The position numbers and the translations under genes are program-made. The notes beneath the pieces were generated by a model, which was not told where the DNA came from, did not search any database, and was given only the letters and a program-made list of their open reading frames with translations. A stretch of 7,649 nt of DNA from Candidatus Sumerlaeota bacterium (GTDB taxonomy: Bacteria; Sumerlaeota; Sumerlaeia; MVZB01; JAJFLK01), in contig JAJFLK010000447.1 of NCBI GenBank assembly GCA_021772735.1, forward strand, positions 1 to 7,649, read 5' to 3'. Every line of letters begins with the position of its first letter. Position 1 is the stretch's first letter. Below are positions 1-6,808 of the stretch, piece after piece.

Positions 1-1986
1 GCGGCGCTGTCGTTCGACGACGCCCAGGGCGATCTTGCCTGGGATTACTCAGGCGAGGGCAATTCCGCACTGCTCGAGAACGGCGCCAGCAGGACCACAG
101 ACGGCGTCTTCGGCGGAGCCGTCGCGCTGGATGGCGTGGATGACTGGTTGACGATTGCCGATGCGGATTCGCTGGACCTCACCGATGGACTCACAATCAG
201 CGCATTCGTAAAACCTTCAACCCCGATGGTCGGATCCATCACGCTGATGGCGAAAGAAGGCCAGAACAGCGCGCCGTATCATTTCGTCCTCGCGCACGTC
301 TCCGAATCCCCGCAAGCCAACCTGAGCTTAATGAGCGATTCGATCGATGCGACGGGCGGATCGAGGCTTGAGGCCGGCGTCTGGAGCCATGTCGCGATGA
401 CTTATAACAAATCGATCCTGCGGCTCTACATCGACGGAAAGAGAGTGGCGGGCGCCAACGCATCGGAATCGATCCAGGTCTCAAACGGGAAGCTCCGCAT
501 CGGCGGGAACTCCATCTGGGGCGGATTCTTCTCCGGCCTGATCGACGAGGTTAGGGTCTATAACTACCGTCTCGGGCGCAAGGATCTCATTCGAGACATG
601 ATGAATCCCATCACTCCTGATACCTCGGCCAGTTCCTCTATGCTTGCCGCAGTGCTGAACTCCGGCGAGCCCCTGACCGAGGATTCATTCATGAGCGCAC
701 TGAACGGCACTTTGGTCGAGACCGACTCAACAGCAACCACGGGCCCATTCGAGCAGGTCGCGTCGGTCGATTTCGCCGCGGCCGAAGGCGATGCCCTGGA
801 GTGGACAGGTTTCACCAGCAGCTCAGACGTGCGCACTGCGCTTGGCAGCGACGGCCTCTGTATGGTTGCTCCGTTGAACACTCCGGTCTCGGCGACCTGG
901 GTGAGCCCCGAACGCTATGCGGACCTGGTTGACGGCGCGGTTTATCGCCTGCGCGTCGTCGTCGAAGAACGCGGCAACCATGCGGGCGCGGATCCGGTCT
1001 GGTCGATCGCTTATGACAACTATCACTCTTCGGGTCAGGGGAATACGTATGGCGGCGAGGCCCGATTCACGGGACTCGAAAACGGCCGTGCGCTGGGCGG
1101 CGACCTGCGAGAGTTCGATTTCTACCTCGCGCCTAACGCCATGCTGACGCCACAGTGGCGCGGGCTCCTGGACGACTCCTCGCAGGGGGCATTCTCGCCT
1201 GAGTTTGATCTGGCCAATGATCTGCGGTTCAGCATATCGCTCGCCGGATTCGAAGCGCTGGGCAAAGTGTCACCCGACGCCACCGGCGTCTTCTGTGTGA
1301 AGTCGATCGCCGTCGACCGCATCGCGCTTGAGGATCTCGAAGTCGTCGAGGTCGTTTACGATACGCCGCTATCGAATGCAACGCACAGCGTCTCGACCTA
1401 CGGATTCACGCCTGAATTCGCCGGCATCGATGACGCTTCGGGTGTGGCCAAGTTCAAACTCGGGCCGACAGACGGAGCCCGGCTCATCCCGGCTGCAGAG
1501 CCGTTCGATACGGACGCGCTTTACCCGATCAGCTGGGATAGCGACACGTTGTATCGAGTCTCCGCTGAGATACGATCGGCGCCGGAATCTTCTGAGTCCG
1601 ACCCGGTGGATTGGATCGGCATGCACGCGGTGACAGCCGGGGGCGGGGTCAGCCAGACTCATTACTCGACGCGAGGCAAGCCTTCGAGCATGTTCCGCTC
1701 GGCTTCGCCGCGGCTCACCGCCGTCGCGCAAGAACCTCAGGTCTACTCCGGCTTCTTCCACGCGAACCAGGCTTCGGCCTTCCTTGCGGATGAATTGAAG
1801 CGCTTCCGTCCCGAGCTTGAGTTCGCCAACCGTAGTGAACTTTATGGCACGCAGTCGGGCACGGATGCCGTTGAAGTCCTCTCGATGAGGGTCGAGAAAT
1901 TGAGAATCCCGGAGGCGGGAGCTGATGGAGGCGATGGCCAGCTTTTCGGAAGCAGGAGCGACATCGGCATGATCGGAGGGGAATAG
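1..1986 (+). CDS. LamG-domain secreted protein with tandem C-terminal modules (5' end outside window)
   Basis: The reading frame is open from base 1 to the TAG at 1984-1986, so at least 661 codons are present and the start and any signal peptide lie upstream. Codons 3 to about 195 form a LamG/concanavalin-A-like sandwich. Recognisable pieces are an LSFDD opening, FGGAVALDGVDDWLTIAD (nt 109-162), LTISAFVKP, GVWSHVAMTY, LRLYIDGKRV, and a closing LIDEVRVYNYRL followed by DMMNPI, the usual exit of bacterial LamG domains. A Ser/Thr-rich linker follows (about nt 616-747). The rest, nt 748-1911, looks like two divergent copies of one mainly beta domain. The C-terminus ends in a Gly-rich stretch without a membrane anchor or sorting signal. 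LamG domains usually bind glycans or proteins outside the cell, so an extracellular binding or adhesive role is inferred; no catalytic motif is visible. Identity of the LamG domain is fairly sure; overall function is unknown. Confidence 0.9.
   Translation, partial: AALSFDDAQGDLAWDYSGEGNSALLENGASRTTDGVFGGAVALDGVDDWLTIADADSLDLTDGLTISAFVKPSTPMVGSITLMAKEGQNSAPYHFVLAHVSESPQANLSLMSDSIDATGGSRLEAGVWSHVAMTYNKSILRLYIDGKRVAGANASESIQVSNGKLRIGGNSIWGGFFSGLIDEVRVYNYRLGRKDLIRDMMNPITPDTSASSSMLAAVLNSGEPLTEDSFMSALNGTLVETDSTATTGPFEQVASVDFAAAEGDALEWTGFTSSSDVRTALGSDGLCMVAPLNTPVSATWVSPERYADLVDGAVYRLRVVVEERGNHAGADPVWSIAYDNYHSSGQGNTYGGEARFTGLENGRALGGDLREFDFYLAPNAMLTPQWRGLLDDSSQGAFSPEFDLANDLRFSISLAGFEALGKVSPDATGVFCVKSIAVDRIALEDLEVVEVVYDTPLSNATHSVSTYGFTPEFAGIDDASGVAKFKLGPTDGARLIPAAEPFDTDALYPISWDSDTLYRVSAEIRSAPESSESDPVDWIGMHAVTAGGGVSQTHYSTRGKPSSMFRSASPRLTAVAQEPQVYSGFFHANQASAFLADELKRFRPELEFANRSELYGTQSGTDAVEVLSMRVEKLRIPEAGADGGDGQLFGSRSDIGMIGGE
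748..1911 (+). repeat. Divergent tandem protein-domain duplication inside the LamG protein
   Basis: Two stretches, about nt 748-1329 and nt 1357-1911, appear to be copies of the same domain of roughly 185-195 residues. Order is shared: an early GFT segment (WTGFT, then YGFT), a strand beginning YRLRVVVEE in copy 1 and YRVSAEIRS in copy 2, an acidic DPV followed by an aromatic segment (DPVWSIAYDNY, then DPVDWIGMHAV), a Gly/Ser/Tyr loop, an FxPEF/FRPELEF segment, and a closing strand (FCVKSIAVDRIAL, then EVLSMRVEKLRIP). Identity is low and gaps are needed, so this is a by-eye alignment. The strand pattern suggests a jelly-roll or carbohydrate-binding-like fold, which is inference only. Confidence 0.5.
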
Positions 1987-2065
1987 GCAGGAGCTGGTCG
2001 AAAACCCCGCAGAATCGATGGAATCGGCCTGAACACAATCTTTTCCCGTTGGTCCGTTCACCTTC

Positions 2066-2104
2066 TCGCGCCCCGTCTAGCCCAGGCGGGGCGCGACTTT
2101 TTTT
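2066..2104 (+). terminator. Rho-independent terminator after the LamG gene
   Basis: A perfect 10-bp stem (TCGCGCCCCG at 2066-2075 against CGGGGCGCGA at 2087-2096) can be extended by T-G, C-G and T-A pairs to leave an AGCCC loop at 2079-2083. After one C comes a run of seven T (2098-2104). It lies 80 bases past the LamG stop codon, so it should end that transcript and separate it from the glycosyltransferase gene downstream. The opposite strand has no comparable T-run, so it acts in one direction. Confidence 0.93.
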
Positions 2105-2356
2105 GACAAGCCTCTATTTCGGCCGGAATTTCTCGAACAGCGAAGATCCAGGGGATCACAAATTGAAGTCATTTTTGCCGATTCGATGTGAACAGATTTG
2201 CAGAAACGCGGATTTATGTGCAGAAGATTGCGACTCGAATTTCCCTGGAGATACGAAGAGTCGGCGCGGCCACCGATCCGCGATTCGGCTTATGGGAACG
2301 CGCTCGATTCCCGTTACGAATGCAAGGGAACTCGATTGGCACGGTATCCGCGAGTC
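2105..2356 (+). other. Spacer / probable leader upstream of the DPM1-like glycosyltransferase
   Basis: These 252 bases between the terminator and the chosen start hold no convincing gene. The glycosyltransferase frame stays open back to a TTG at 2198 and an ATG at 2216, but the residues encoded there are Arg-rich and resemble no family sequence, and a second frame is open across the same stretch. A TTGACA sits at 2103-2108 but has no good -10 partner. The only other structure seen is a short imperfect repeat with inverted pairing at 2292-2337. A promoter for the downstream gene should lie here, but I could not place it. Confidence 0.5.
2294..2337 (+). repeat. Short direct repeat with alternative hairpins in the leader
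   Basis: GGGAA-CGCG-CTCGATT at 2294-2309 recurs as GGGAA-CTCGATT at 2326-2337, that is, a 12-base repeat whose first copy carries four extra bases. The TTCCC at 2308-2312 can pair either with the first GGGAA (7-bp stem 2292-2298/2308-2314 counting one G-T pair, 9-base loop) or with the second GGGAA at 2326-2330. Neither hairpin is followed by a T-run. This may be chance in a short, GC-rich leader. Confidence 0.3.
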
Positions 2357-3157
2357 ATGCGATCTATGGAACTTCAAGCTCAATCAGAAACTACCGAATC
2401 CGAGGACAACGCCCCACGGCGTAGCGCCGAGGTGCTCCGCGTTGGTGAGGCTGAGACTTCGGCCTGGCCCGACGGATTTCTTCTCTCCGTCGTGATGCCG
2501 GTATACAATGAACTGGCGACGTTCGAGTCGATCCTGGAGCGCGTTCTCGCGGTCAATATCCCCAAAGAGATCATCATTATCGACGACTGCTCGACCGACG
2601 GCACTCGCAAGCTATTGAGCACGGTGGACGGTCAGCCGGGCATTCGGGTTCTCTTTCATGAGACAAACCGGGGAAAGGGGGCAGCGCTCCAGACCGGGTT
2701 CAGCGATGTGCGTGGAAGCCACGTCATCGTCCAGGATGCCGACCTTGAATACGATCCCGAAGACTATCCGGCTCTCGTCGGGCCGATACTCAAGGGCGAT
2801 GCGGACGTCGTCTATGGAACCCGGTTCCACGGATCACGCGATGGATTCATCACCGCCCATTATTTCGGGAATCGATTCCTGACCATGCTGACAAATCTGC
2901 TCTACGGATGCTACCTGACCGATATGGAGACCTGCTATAAATGCTTCGGTCGCGAGCTGCTGGACCGCATTCGACTGCGCTCGGCGCGGTTCAATATCGA
3001 GCCGGAGATCACCGCGCGGATCATGAAGCAACGCCTGCGGGTGGTTGAAGTCCCTATTTCATACAACGCCCGTCAGTTCGACGACGGCAAGAAGATCACA
3101 TGGCGTGACGGTTTCTCGGCCATCTACACATTACTTAAATACAGATTCACGGATTAA
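2357..3157 (+). CDS. Family 2 glycosyltransferase, DPM1-like (polyprenyl-phosphate sugar synthase type)
   Basis: The 266-residue product carries the GT-A fold signature of the dolichyl-phosphate mannose/undecaprenyl-phosphate glycose synthase group. Visible motifs are SVVMPVYNE (44-52), IIIIDDCSTDGT (72-83), NRGKGAAL (104-111), the metal- and nucleotide-binding QDADLEYDPED (126-136, Asp127 and Asp129), VVYGTRF (151-157), TDMETCYKCF (188-197), FNIEPEITARI (212-222), EVPISYNAR (231-239) and GKKITWRDG (244-252). No C-terminal membrane segment is present, so it is probably a soluble or peripheral cytoplasmic enzyme. Known relatives move a sugar from a nucleotide donor to a polyprenyl phosphate; the sugar cannot be read from sequence. 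The start is uncertain: ATG 2357 and ATG 2366 are both possible, neither has a clear Shine-Dalgarno sequence, and the frame is open further back to 2198. The roughly 40 residues before the catalytic domain are hydrophilic. It converges with the GT-C gene, which could use its product. Confidence 0.9.
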   Translation: MRSMELQAQSETTESEDNAPRRSAEVLRVGEAETSAWPDGFLLSVVMPVYNELATFESILERVLAVNIPKEIIIIDDCSTDGTRKLLSTVDGQPGIRVLFHETNRGKGAALQTGFSDVRGSHVIVQDADLEYDPEDYPALVGPILKGDADVVYGTRFHGSRDGFITAHYFGNRFLTMLTNLLYGCYLTDMETCYKCFGRELLDRIRLRSARFNIEPEITARIMKQRLRVVEVPISYNARQFDDGKKITWRDGFSAIYTLLKYRFTD

Positions 3158-3193
3158 GTGCCGGGCGATTCGGCTTCACGGGCCGTCGATAAT

Positions 3194-5014
3194 CTACTCC
3201 TCGACACAATCAGCGGTTCTTTCGTAAAGATCAAACTTGTAACGGGAGACTCCGTTGCGCACCTGCCCCAGCTCGATCTCGCGGCGTAGTTCGTAACCCC
3301 GGGCGATTAGATCATCGTAGATACCGTGCGCGGTGGGTTCGAACTCATGGATCCGCTTTTCCATGATGAACCTCGGGTGGAGGCGGTCCCATACGTCTAA
3401 ATTCGGCGCCGGAGTCGTATCTTCGATTCGCGTGCGCCGAACCGTTCGAACACGCAGTGGCAGGAAGACCGTTGTGGATTCGTGGCCGAAGACGACGTCA
3501 CCATCGGTCACGATAGATCCGAGCTCTTCCTGCACGACAGGGAAGGTCCGTACGCCGGTGGCAAACGCGCCTCCGATTCTCGCGACTTCCAGAATCATCA
3601 ACGCCGCAACGGCCCACGCTACTCGAGGCGCCGCTAGACGCCGGGCATGGGCAAGTCCGGATTCGCCGTTCCTGGCGAAAAGCACGAGCACCGAGGCGGC
3701 CGCCAGCGTGACCATCAGGCCCGATGATTCGGCGCCCAGACCCGGAACCCTGCCCGTAGGGAGGCTGCGGCTTATATTCATAATCAACTGGCTGAGCGGC
3801 GCTTTGACCGCGACAAAGACCGGCAGCGCGACCAAAAACCAGATGGCCATAGAGTGGGCGAATCCGCCCGCCCTCCGAGCCTGCGCCGGACCGTAGCCTC
3901 CGGCCGATCCCAATCCCATGCATCGCGATAAATGCATTGCTGCGATCAGACACAGTCCCGGCAGGATCGGCAGATACTTGTGATCCTGGAACTCGAAGAC
4001 GAGGAGGGGGATGGGAAGCCAGGCCCCAATGGCCCAGATCGAGGCTGCGATACCAATGACCCGCTCGCGGGGCTCCTGATCGCCGTTTTCGGCCGATGGT
4101 CTGTATGCGATCATGCGCAGCGCCCCAAGCCACGCGCCGATAAAGATCGCCGGCGAGAGCCTCAGCACCGCCTGCATGGCGGGATGCCCTCGCTCGTATG
4201 CCATGAAAGCCAGCCCCGGGATCGCGCGGAGCCTGTAAGTCCACCGGTGACGGCCGAACCCGGATTCGGAGCCTGCCAGGCGCGCGAAGGCCTCGTTATT
4301 GGGTTTAATCGTATCGAAGTATATCCACGCCATCGCGATGGCGAACGCGGCCACCGTCGCGATCACGGCCCGGACGAAAGGCTTAGTCAACTCGGAGCGC
4401 CTCGCATTCACCTTACTCCAGTAGATCACGAACGCGATCAGTGGAAATGCGACGCACATCATGTAGATGGCGTTCGGCTTCACCGCGATCGCCATCATCA
4501 TGGCCAACCCGGCCACGAGCCCTCCCCACCACCGCCGCCAGAAAAGGACGAAAGCGCCAAAGGCCACGATCAGCCAGACGACCTGAAGCGATTCAAGCAG
4601 CGCAACCCGGGCATACATCCAGGTAATCGGACTGACGGTCATCAGAGCGGCGCCCAGAAGAGCCGCACGTGGACCCGCGACTCGAAAAAGAAGCAGAGCG
4701 ATGAGCACGATCGCGACGACGCCGGAGGCGGCGGATGGAATACGGGTCTGCGTGAGCCCCACGCCGAGCAGGCGATAAGTGGCGAGCAGCGTTTTGTGAT
4801 AACCGGGTGTGATCAGGAGGGCCGTGCCGAAATCGTCCGAGAACGGATCGTCGAAAAAAAAGGCGCCACGGGCGGAATCGGCCCACCAACCTTCGTCCGT
4901 CAGGTATGCGCTCTGCTGCCAGGTCGGAGGATCGTAGTCCAATCTCCAAAGACGAGAGAACCCGGCAAGGGCGACAACGCCCGTAAACAGAATTAGATGA
5001 TTTCTCTTGGCCAT
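3194..5014 (-). CDS. Multi-spanning GT-C glycosyltransferase, ArnT/PMT (GT39/GT83-like) family
   Basis: The 606-residue integral membrane protein opens with a hydrophobic segment (about 7-20), then a first outer loop with the acidic pair Asp40-Glu41 in LTDEGWWADSARG (39-50 region). This matches the catalytic acidic loop of PMT and ArnT enzymes. RIPSAASGVV (91-100), the AALLGAALMTVSPI region and YARVALLESLQVVWLI (134-149) follow the usual order of the family's early helices. Further hydrophobic helices continue to about residue 480, including DHKYLPILPGL (344-354), which resembles the conserved Lys/Tyr-Pro segment near a late helix. Residues from about 484 form a soluble C-terminal part ending in RYKFDLYER. 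Relatives transfer a sugar from a polyprenyl-phosphate donor to lipid A, protein or glycan on the outer membrane face; the acceptor here is unknown. Start ATG (5012-5014) has AGGG five bases upstream. The gene converges on the DPM1-like gene and diverges from the ligase-like gene. Confidence 0.88.
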   Translation of the reverse strand: MAKRNHLILFTGVVALAGFSRLWRLDYDPPTWQQSAYLTDEGWWADSARGAFFFDDPFSDDFGTALLITPGYHKTLLATYRLLGVGLTQTRIPSAASGVVAIVLIALLLFRVAGPRAALLGAALMTVSPITWMYARVALLESLQVVWLIVAFGAFVLFWRRWWGGLVAGLAMMMAIAVKPNAIYMMCVAFPLIAFVIYWSKVNARRSELTKPFVRAVIATVAAFAIAMAWIYFDTIKPNNEAFARLAGSESGFGRHRWTYRLRAIPGLAFMAYERGHPAMQAVLRLSPAIFIGAWLGALRMIAYRPSAENGDQEPRERVIGIAASIWAIGAWLPIPLLVFEFQDHKYLPILPGLCLIAAMHLSRCMGLGSAGGYGPAQARRAGGFAHSMAIWFLVALPVFVAVKAPLSQLIMNISRSLPTGRVPGLGAESSGLMVTLAAASVLVLFARNGESGLAHARRLAAPRVAWAVAALMILEVARIGGAFATGVRTFPVVQEELGSIVTDGDVVFGHESTTVFLPLRVRTVRRTRIEDTTPAPNLDVWDRLHPRFIMEKRIHEFEPTAHGIYDDLIARGYELRREIELGQVRNGVSRYKFDLYERTADCVEE

Positions 5015-5338
5015 TTGAGCCCTATCGCCCTAAATCTCTATGGGCTGGACAAAGCCAGCGCCTCTTGCCGCACAGTGCACAGGTTTACTCAATCACGGTC
5101 CAACGCGCGTTCGAGCGTAGATGAGACCAAGATTCGTGCCAGATTTCAAGCGCGAGTCCACGTCAGATCAGCAGCTTCACGGCACTGTCTTTATGGAATG
5201 ATGTTTGCTTACTCAAGGACGAAGAAACTGGCCTCGGTCGCCTGAGTTTGTTATCAGTCAAAGCTGCCGCGACCGGGCGATGGCTTCTCGCTCCATCCTT
5301 CCCTCCCGAGCCACGGCACGCACCTCGAGCACGCACGC
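5015..5338. other. Divergent intergenic region between GT-C and ligase-like genes
   Basis: These 324 bases lie between two genes that point away from each other, so both promoters are expected here. No good -35/-10 pair was found on either strand; the best + strand candidate, TATCAG at 5252-5257, has only a poor -35 partner. A small inverted repeat GCTGG/CCAGC (5044-5048 and 5055-5059) with a 6-base loop lies close to the GT-C start. An open frame on the + strand (4997-5245) runs across most of the region but has no recognisable protein features and overlaps the GT-C start, so it was not called. Confidence 0.5.
5020..5023 (-). promoter_or_regulatory. Ribosome binding site of the GT-C gene
   Basis: On the minus strand AGGG lies five bases before the ATG at 5014-5012, a reasonable but short Shine-Dalgarno match that supports this start. 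Confidence 0.5.
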
Positions 5339-6808
5339 ATGATCGCAGTCACCTTTGTCGTTAGTTTAGTTGGCAGTGCATTGATATTTGCCCTGCCGCC
5401 GGTCTCGGCGTTGCTCGTTTACGCCTGCGTCCTGCTTTACTATCCGCAGGCGCTTACAATCAGCCTGGGGCCCATTGATTTCAATACGGGCCGCATTCTG
5501 ATTCTTGCGTTATTCGCGGCCTTCGCCCTTCGCAAAGAACTCGTCAGAAAGTTTAAGTGGAATCTGCTCGACACTCTGGTCTTGCTCGCCTTCGGAGGCC
5601 AGACGCTTGGATATCTCTTCAACGTTCCGGTGTTGCGGGTAATCGAAGCCCGAGGTGGGAATTTCATTGATACCATCCTCCCTTACTTTGCCGTTCGCCT
5701 AATCGTCCACGACCGCAAGTCGCTTTATACTTTCCTGCGATTGATGGTTCTGATGGCCATCCCGCTTGTAGCCCTGGGCTGGCTTGAGAGTCTCACGGGG
5801 CAAAACCCGCTGGACCGAATCTCGGGATCATTCAACCGGGATTTCGGGACCAGGCTCGCCAGTTCGGGTCTCCAACGAAGCTTTTTCGGTTTCCCCTTGT
5901 ATCGGGCCACCGGCACTTTCGGCATTCATATTTCCTTTGGTCTTTACTTTGCGGTACTCGCGCCGATGTGTCTGGCACCATGGTTCAAAAGAGAATATTC
6001 ACGCCCGATGATGCTCGGGGCGTTCGCCATGATGGGTCTGGGTGCGTTGTCCTCGATGTCCTCCGCGCCGATGCTTTCGGTCTTTGTCAGTTGCGCAATG
6101 ATCGCATGTTTCGCATTACGCCGATTCTGGATCCCAGTCACCATCGTCATCCTGCTGTGCTTTCTGTTCGTGGAAATCTACAGCGAAAGCCATTTCTGGT
6201 GGGTGCTGAACCGGCTTACCCTAGAATCCAAATCGGGCACATATCGGATCGGCCTGATCGACGAGGCCCTGACCGGGGGCATGCGCGACCACTGGATGGC
6301 CGGATACGGATTCGTCGGCGTCGTCTCAACGCGGGACAACCAGCTCTACGGGTTTCTTTGGCGCCATATCGACTTGGTCAACATTTACATTTTCTACCTC
6401 GCGCGGACGGGATTGGTCGGGCTTTTGCCCTATCTCGCATTTAATGCGGCGTATTACCGCCGTCTGTATCAGGCAGCCCAGGCCTCGCGCGACTTTTCGG
6501 ACCAATGGTTCGTCTGGTGTTTCGCGGCGGGCCTGGTCGGGTGGAATGCCGCGATGATGACCGTCGGTCCGCTATCTCAGACATTGCAGCTCCTTCACAT
6601 ACTGACAGCCGTGGCGTGCAATCTGCCGTTGATTATGGCGGATTCTGCTACGGCTCCAGAGCGCTTGACCGTCGTCGAATCCAGACGTCGCCGCATGTTC
6701 AGTCCGCGCCGGCGCTATACGGCACCTCGCCCAAACCGCGCGCCGGGCAGGGCGGGCCCATATCGGCCGGGGCAATCGCTGAGCCCCACAAGGACGCCTC
6801 ATGCCTAA
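5339..6808 (+). CDS. O-antigen ligase/polymerase-like polytopic membrane protein (Wzy/WaaL type)
   Basis: The 489-residue product is strongly hydrophobic from residue 1 to about 435, with roughly ten to twelve membrane segments by eye (for example 1-37, 50-65, 76-95, 130-149, 192-214, 224-259, 265-281, 345-366, 390-408). The long outer loop between about 281 and 345 has the arrangement of the Wzy_C/O-antigen ligase domain: an Arg in TYRIGLIDEAL (301-311), then GYGFVGV (322-328), then DLVNIYIFYLARTGLVGLL (345-363) leading into the next helix. Such proteins polymerise or ligate lipid-linked oligosaccharides on the periplasmic side. In the last motif a Val-Asn stands where many relatives have His-Asn, so it may belong to a distant subfamily. 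Residues from about 436 form a cytoplasm-like tail rich in Arg and Pro. No Shine-Dalgarno sequence is seen before ATG 5339. It overlaps the next glycosyltransferase gene by 8 bases, suggesting one operon. Confidence 0.85.
   Translation: MIAVTFVVSLVGSALIFALPPVSALLVYACVLLYYPQALTISLGPIDFNTGRILILALFAAFALRKELVRKFKWNLLDTLVLLAFGGQTLGYLFNVPVLRVIEARGGNFIDTILPYFAVRLIVHDRKSLYTFLRLMVLMAIPLVALGWLESLTGQNPLDRISGSFNRDFGTRLASSGLQRSFFGFPLYRATGTFGIHISFGLYFAVLAPMCLAPWFKREYSRPMMLGAFAMMGLGALSSMSSAPMLSVFVSCAMIACFALRRFWIPVTIVILLCFLFVEIYSESHFWWVLNRLTLESKSGTYRIGLIDEALTGGMRDHWMAGYGFVGVVSTRDNQLYGFLWRHIDLVNIYIFYLARTGLVGLLPYLAFNAAYYRRLYQAAQASRDFSDQWFVWCFAAGLVGWNAAMMTVGPLSQTLQLLHILTAVACNLPLIMADSATAPERLTVVESRRRRMFSPRRRYTAPRPNRAPGRAGPYRPGQSLSPTRTPHA
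6790..6794 (+). promoter_or_regulatory. Ribosome binding site of the downstream glycosyltransferase, inside the ligase-like gene
   Basis: AAGGA with a 6-base spacer stands before ATG 6801 and lies within the last codons of the ligase-like gene. An in-frame TGA at 6780-6782 rules out any longer start for the downstream gene, so this site fixes the start at 6801. Confidence 0.75.

Noticed and set aside
1369..2061. Minus strand open frame (230 codons) over the end of the LamG gene
   Set aside because: Arg-rich product without family motifs, lying opposite a coherent secreted-protein frame and ending just before the terminator.
2103..2108. Consensus -35 box TTGACA next to the terminator T-run
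   Set aside because: No acceptable -10 sequence is found 16-18 bases downstream; three of its neighbours belong to the terminator T-tract, so the match is probably chance.
2049..2495. + strand open frame (148 codons) across the terminator and leader
   Set aside because: It runs through the terminator hairpin and into the DPM1-like gene in another frame, with a product lacking any family features.
3158..3193. Possible bidirectional terminator between the convergent genes
   Set aside because: Only 4-bp inverted repeats (GCCG/CGGC at 3160-3174) are present, and there is no T-run on either strand.
3932..4996. Long + strand open frame (354 codons) antisense to the GT-C gene
   Set aside because: Its product is a charged, Arg/Asp/His/Pro-rich sequence without domains, while the opposite strand encodes a clear membrane enzyme; it is a by-product of GC-rich codon use.
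4997..5245. Small + strand open frame in the divergent region (82 codons)
   Set aside because: No ribosome binding site, no recognisable motif, and it overlaps the start of the GT-C gene.
5968..6444. + strand open frame (158 codons) inside the ligase-like gene
   Set aside because: Arg/Pro/His-rich shadow frame inside a clearly membrane-protein-coding frame.
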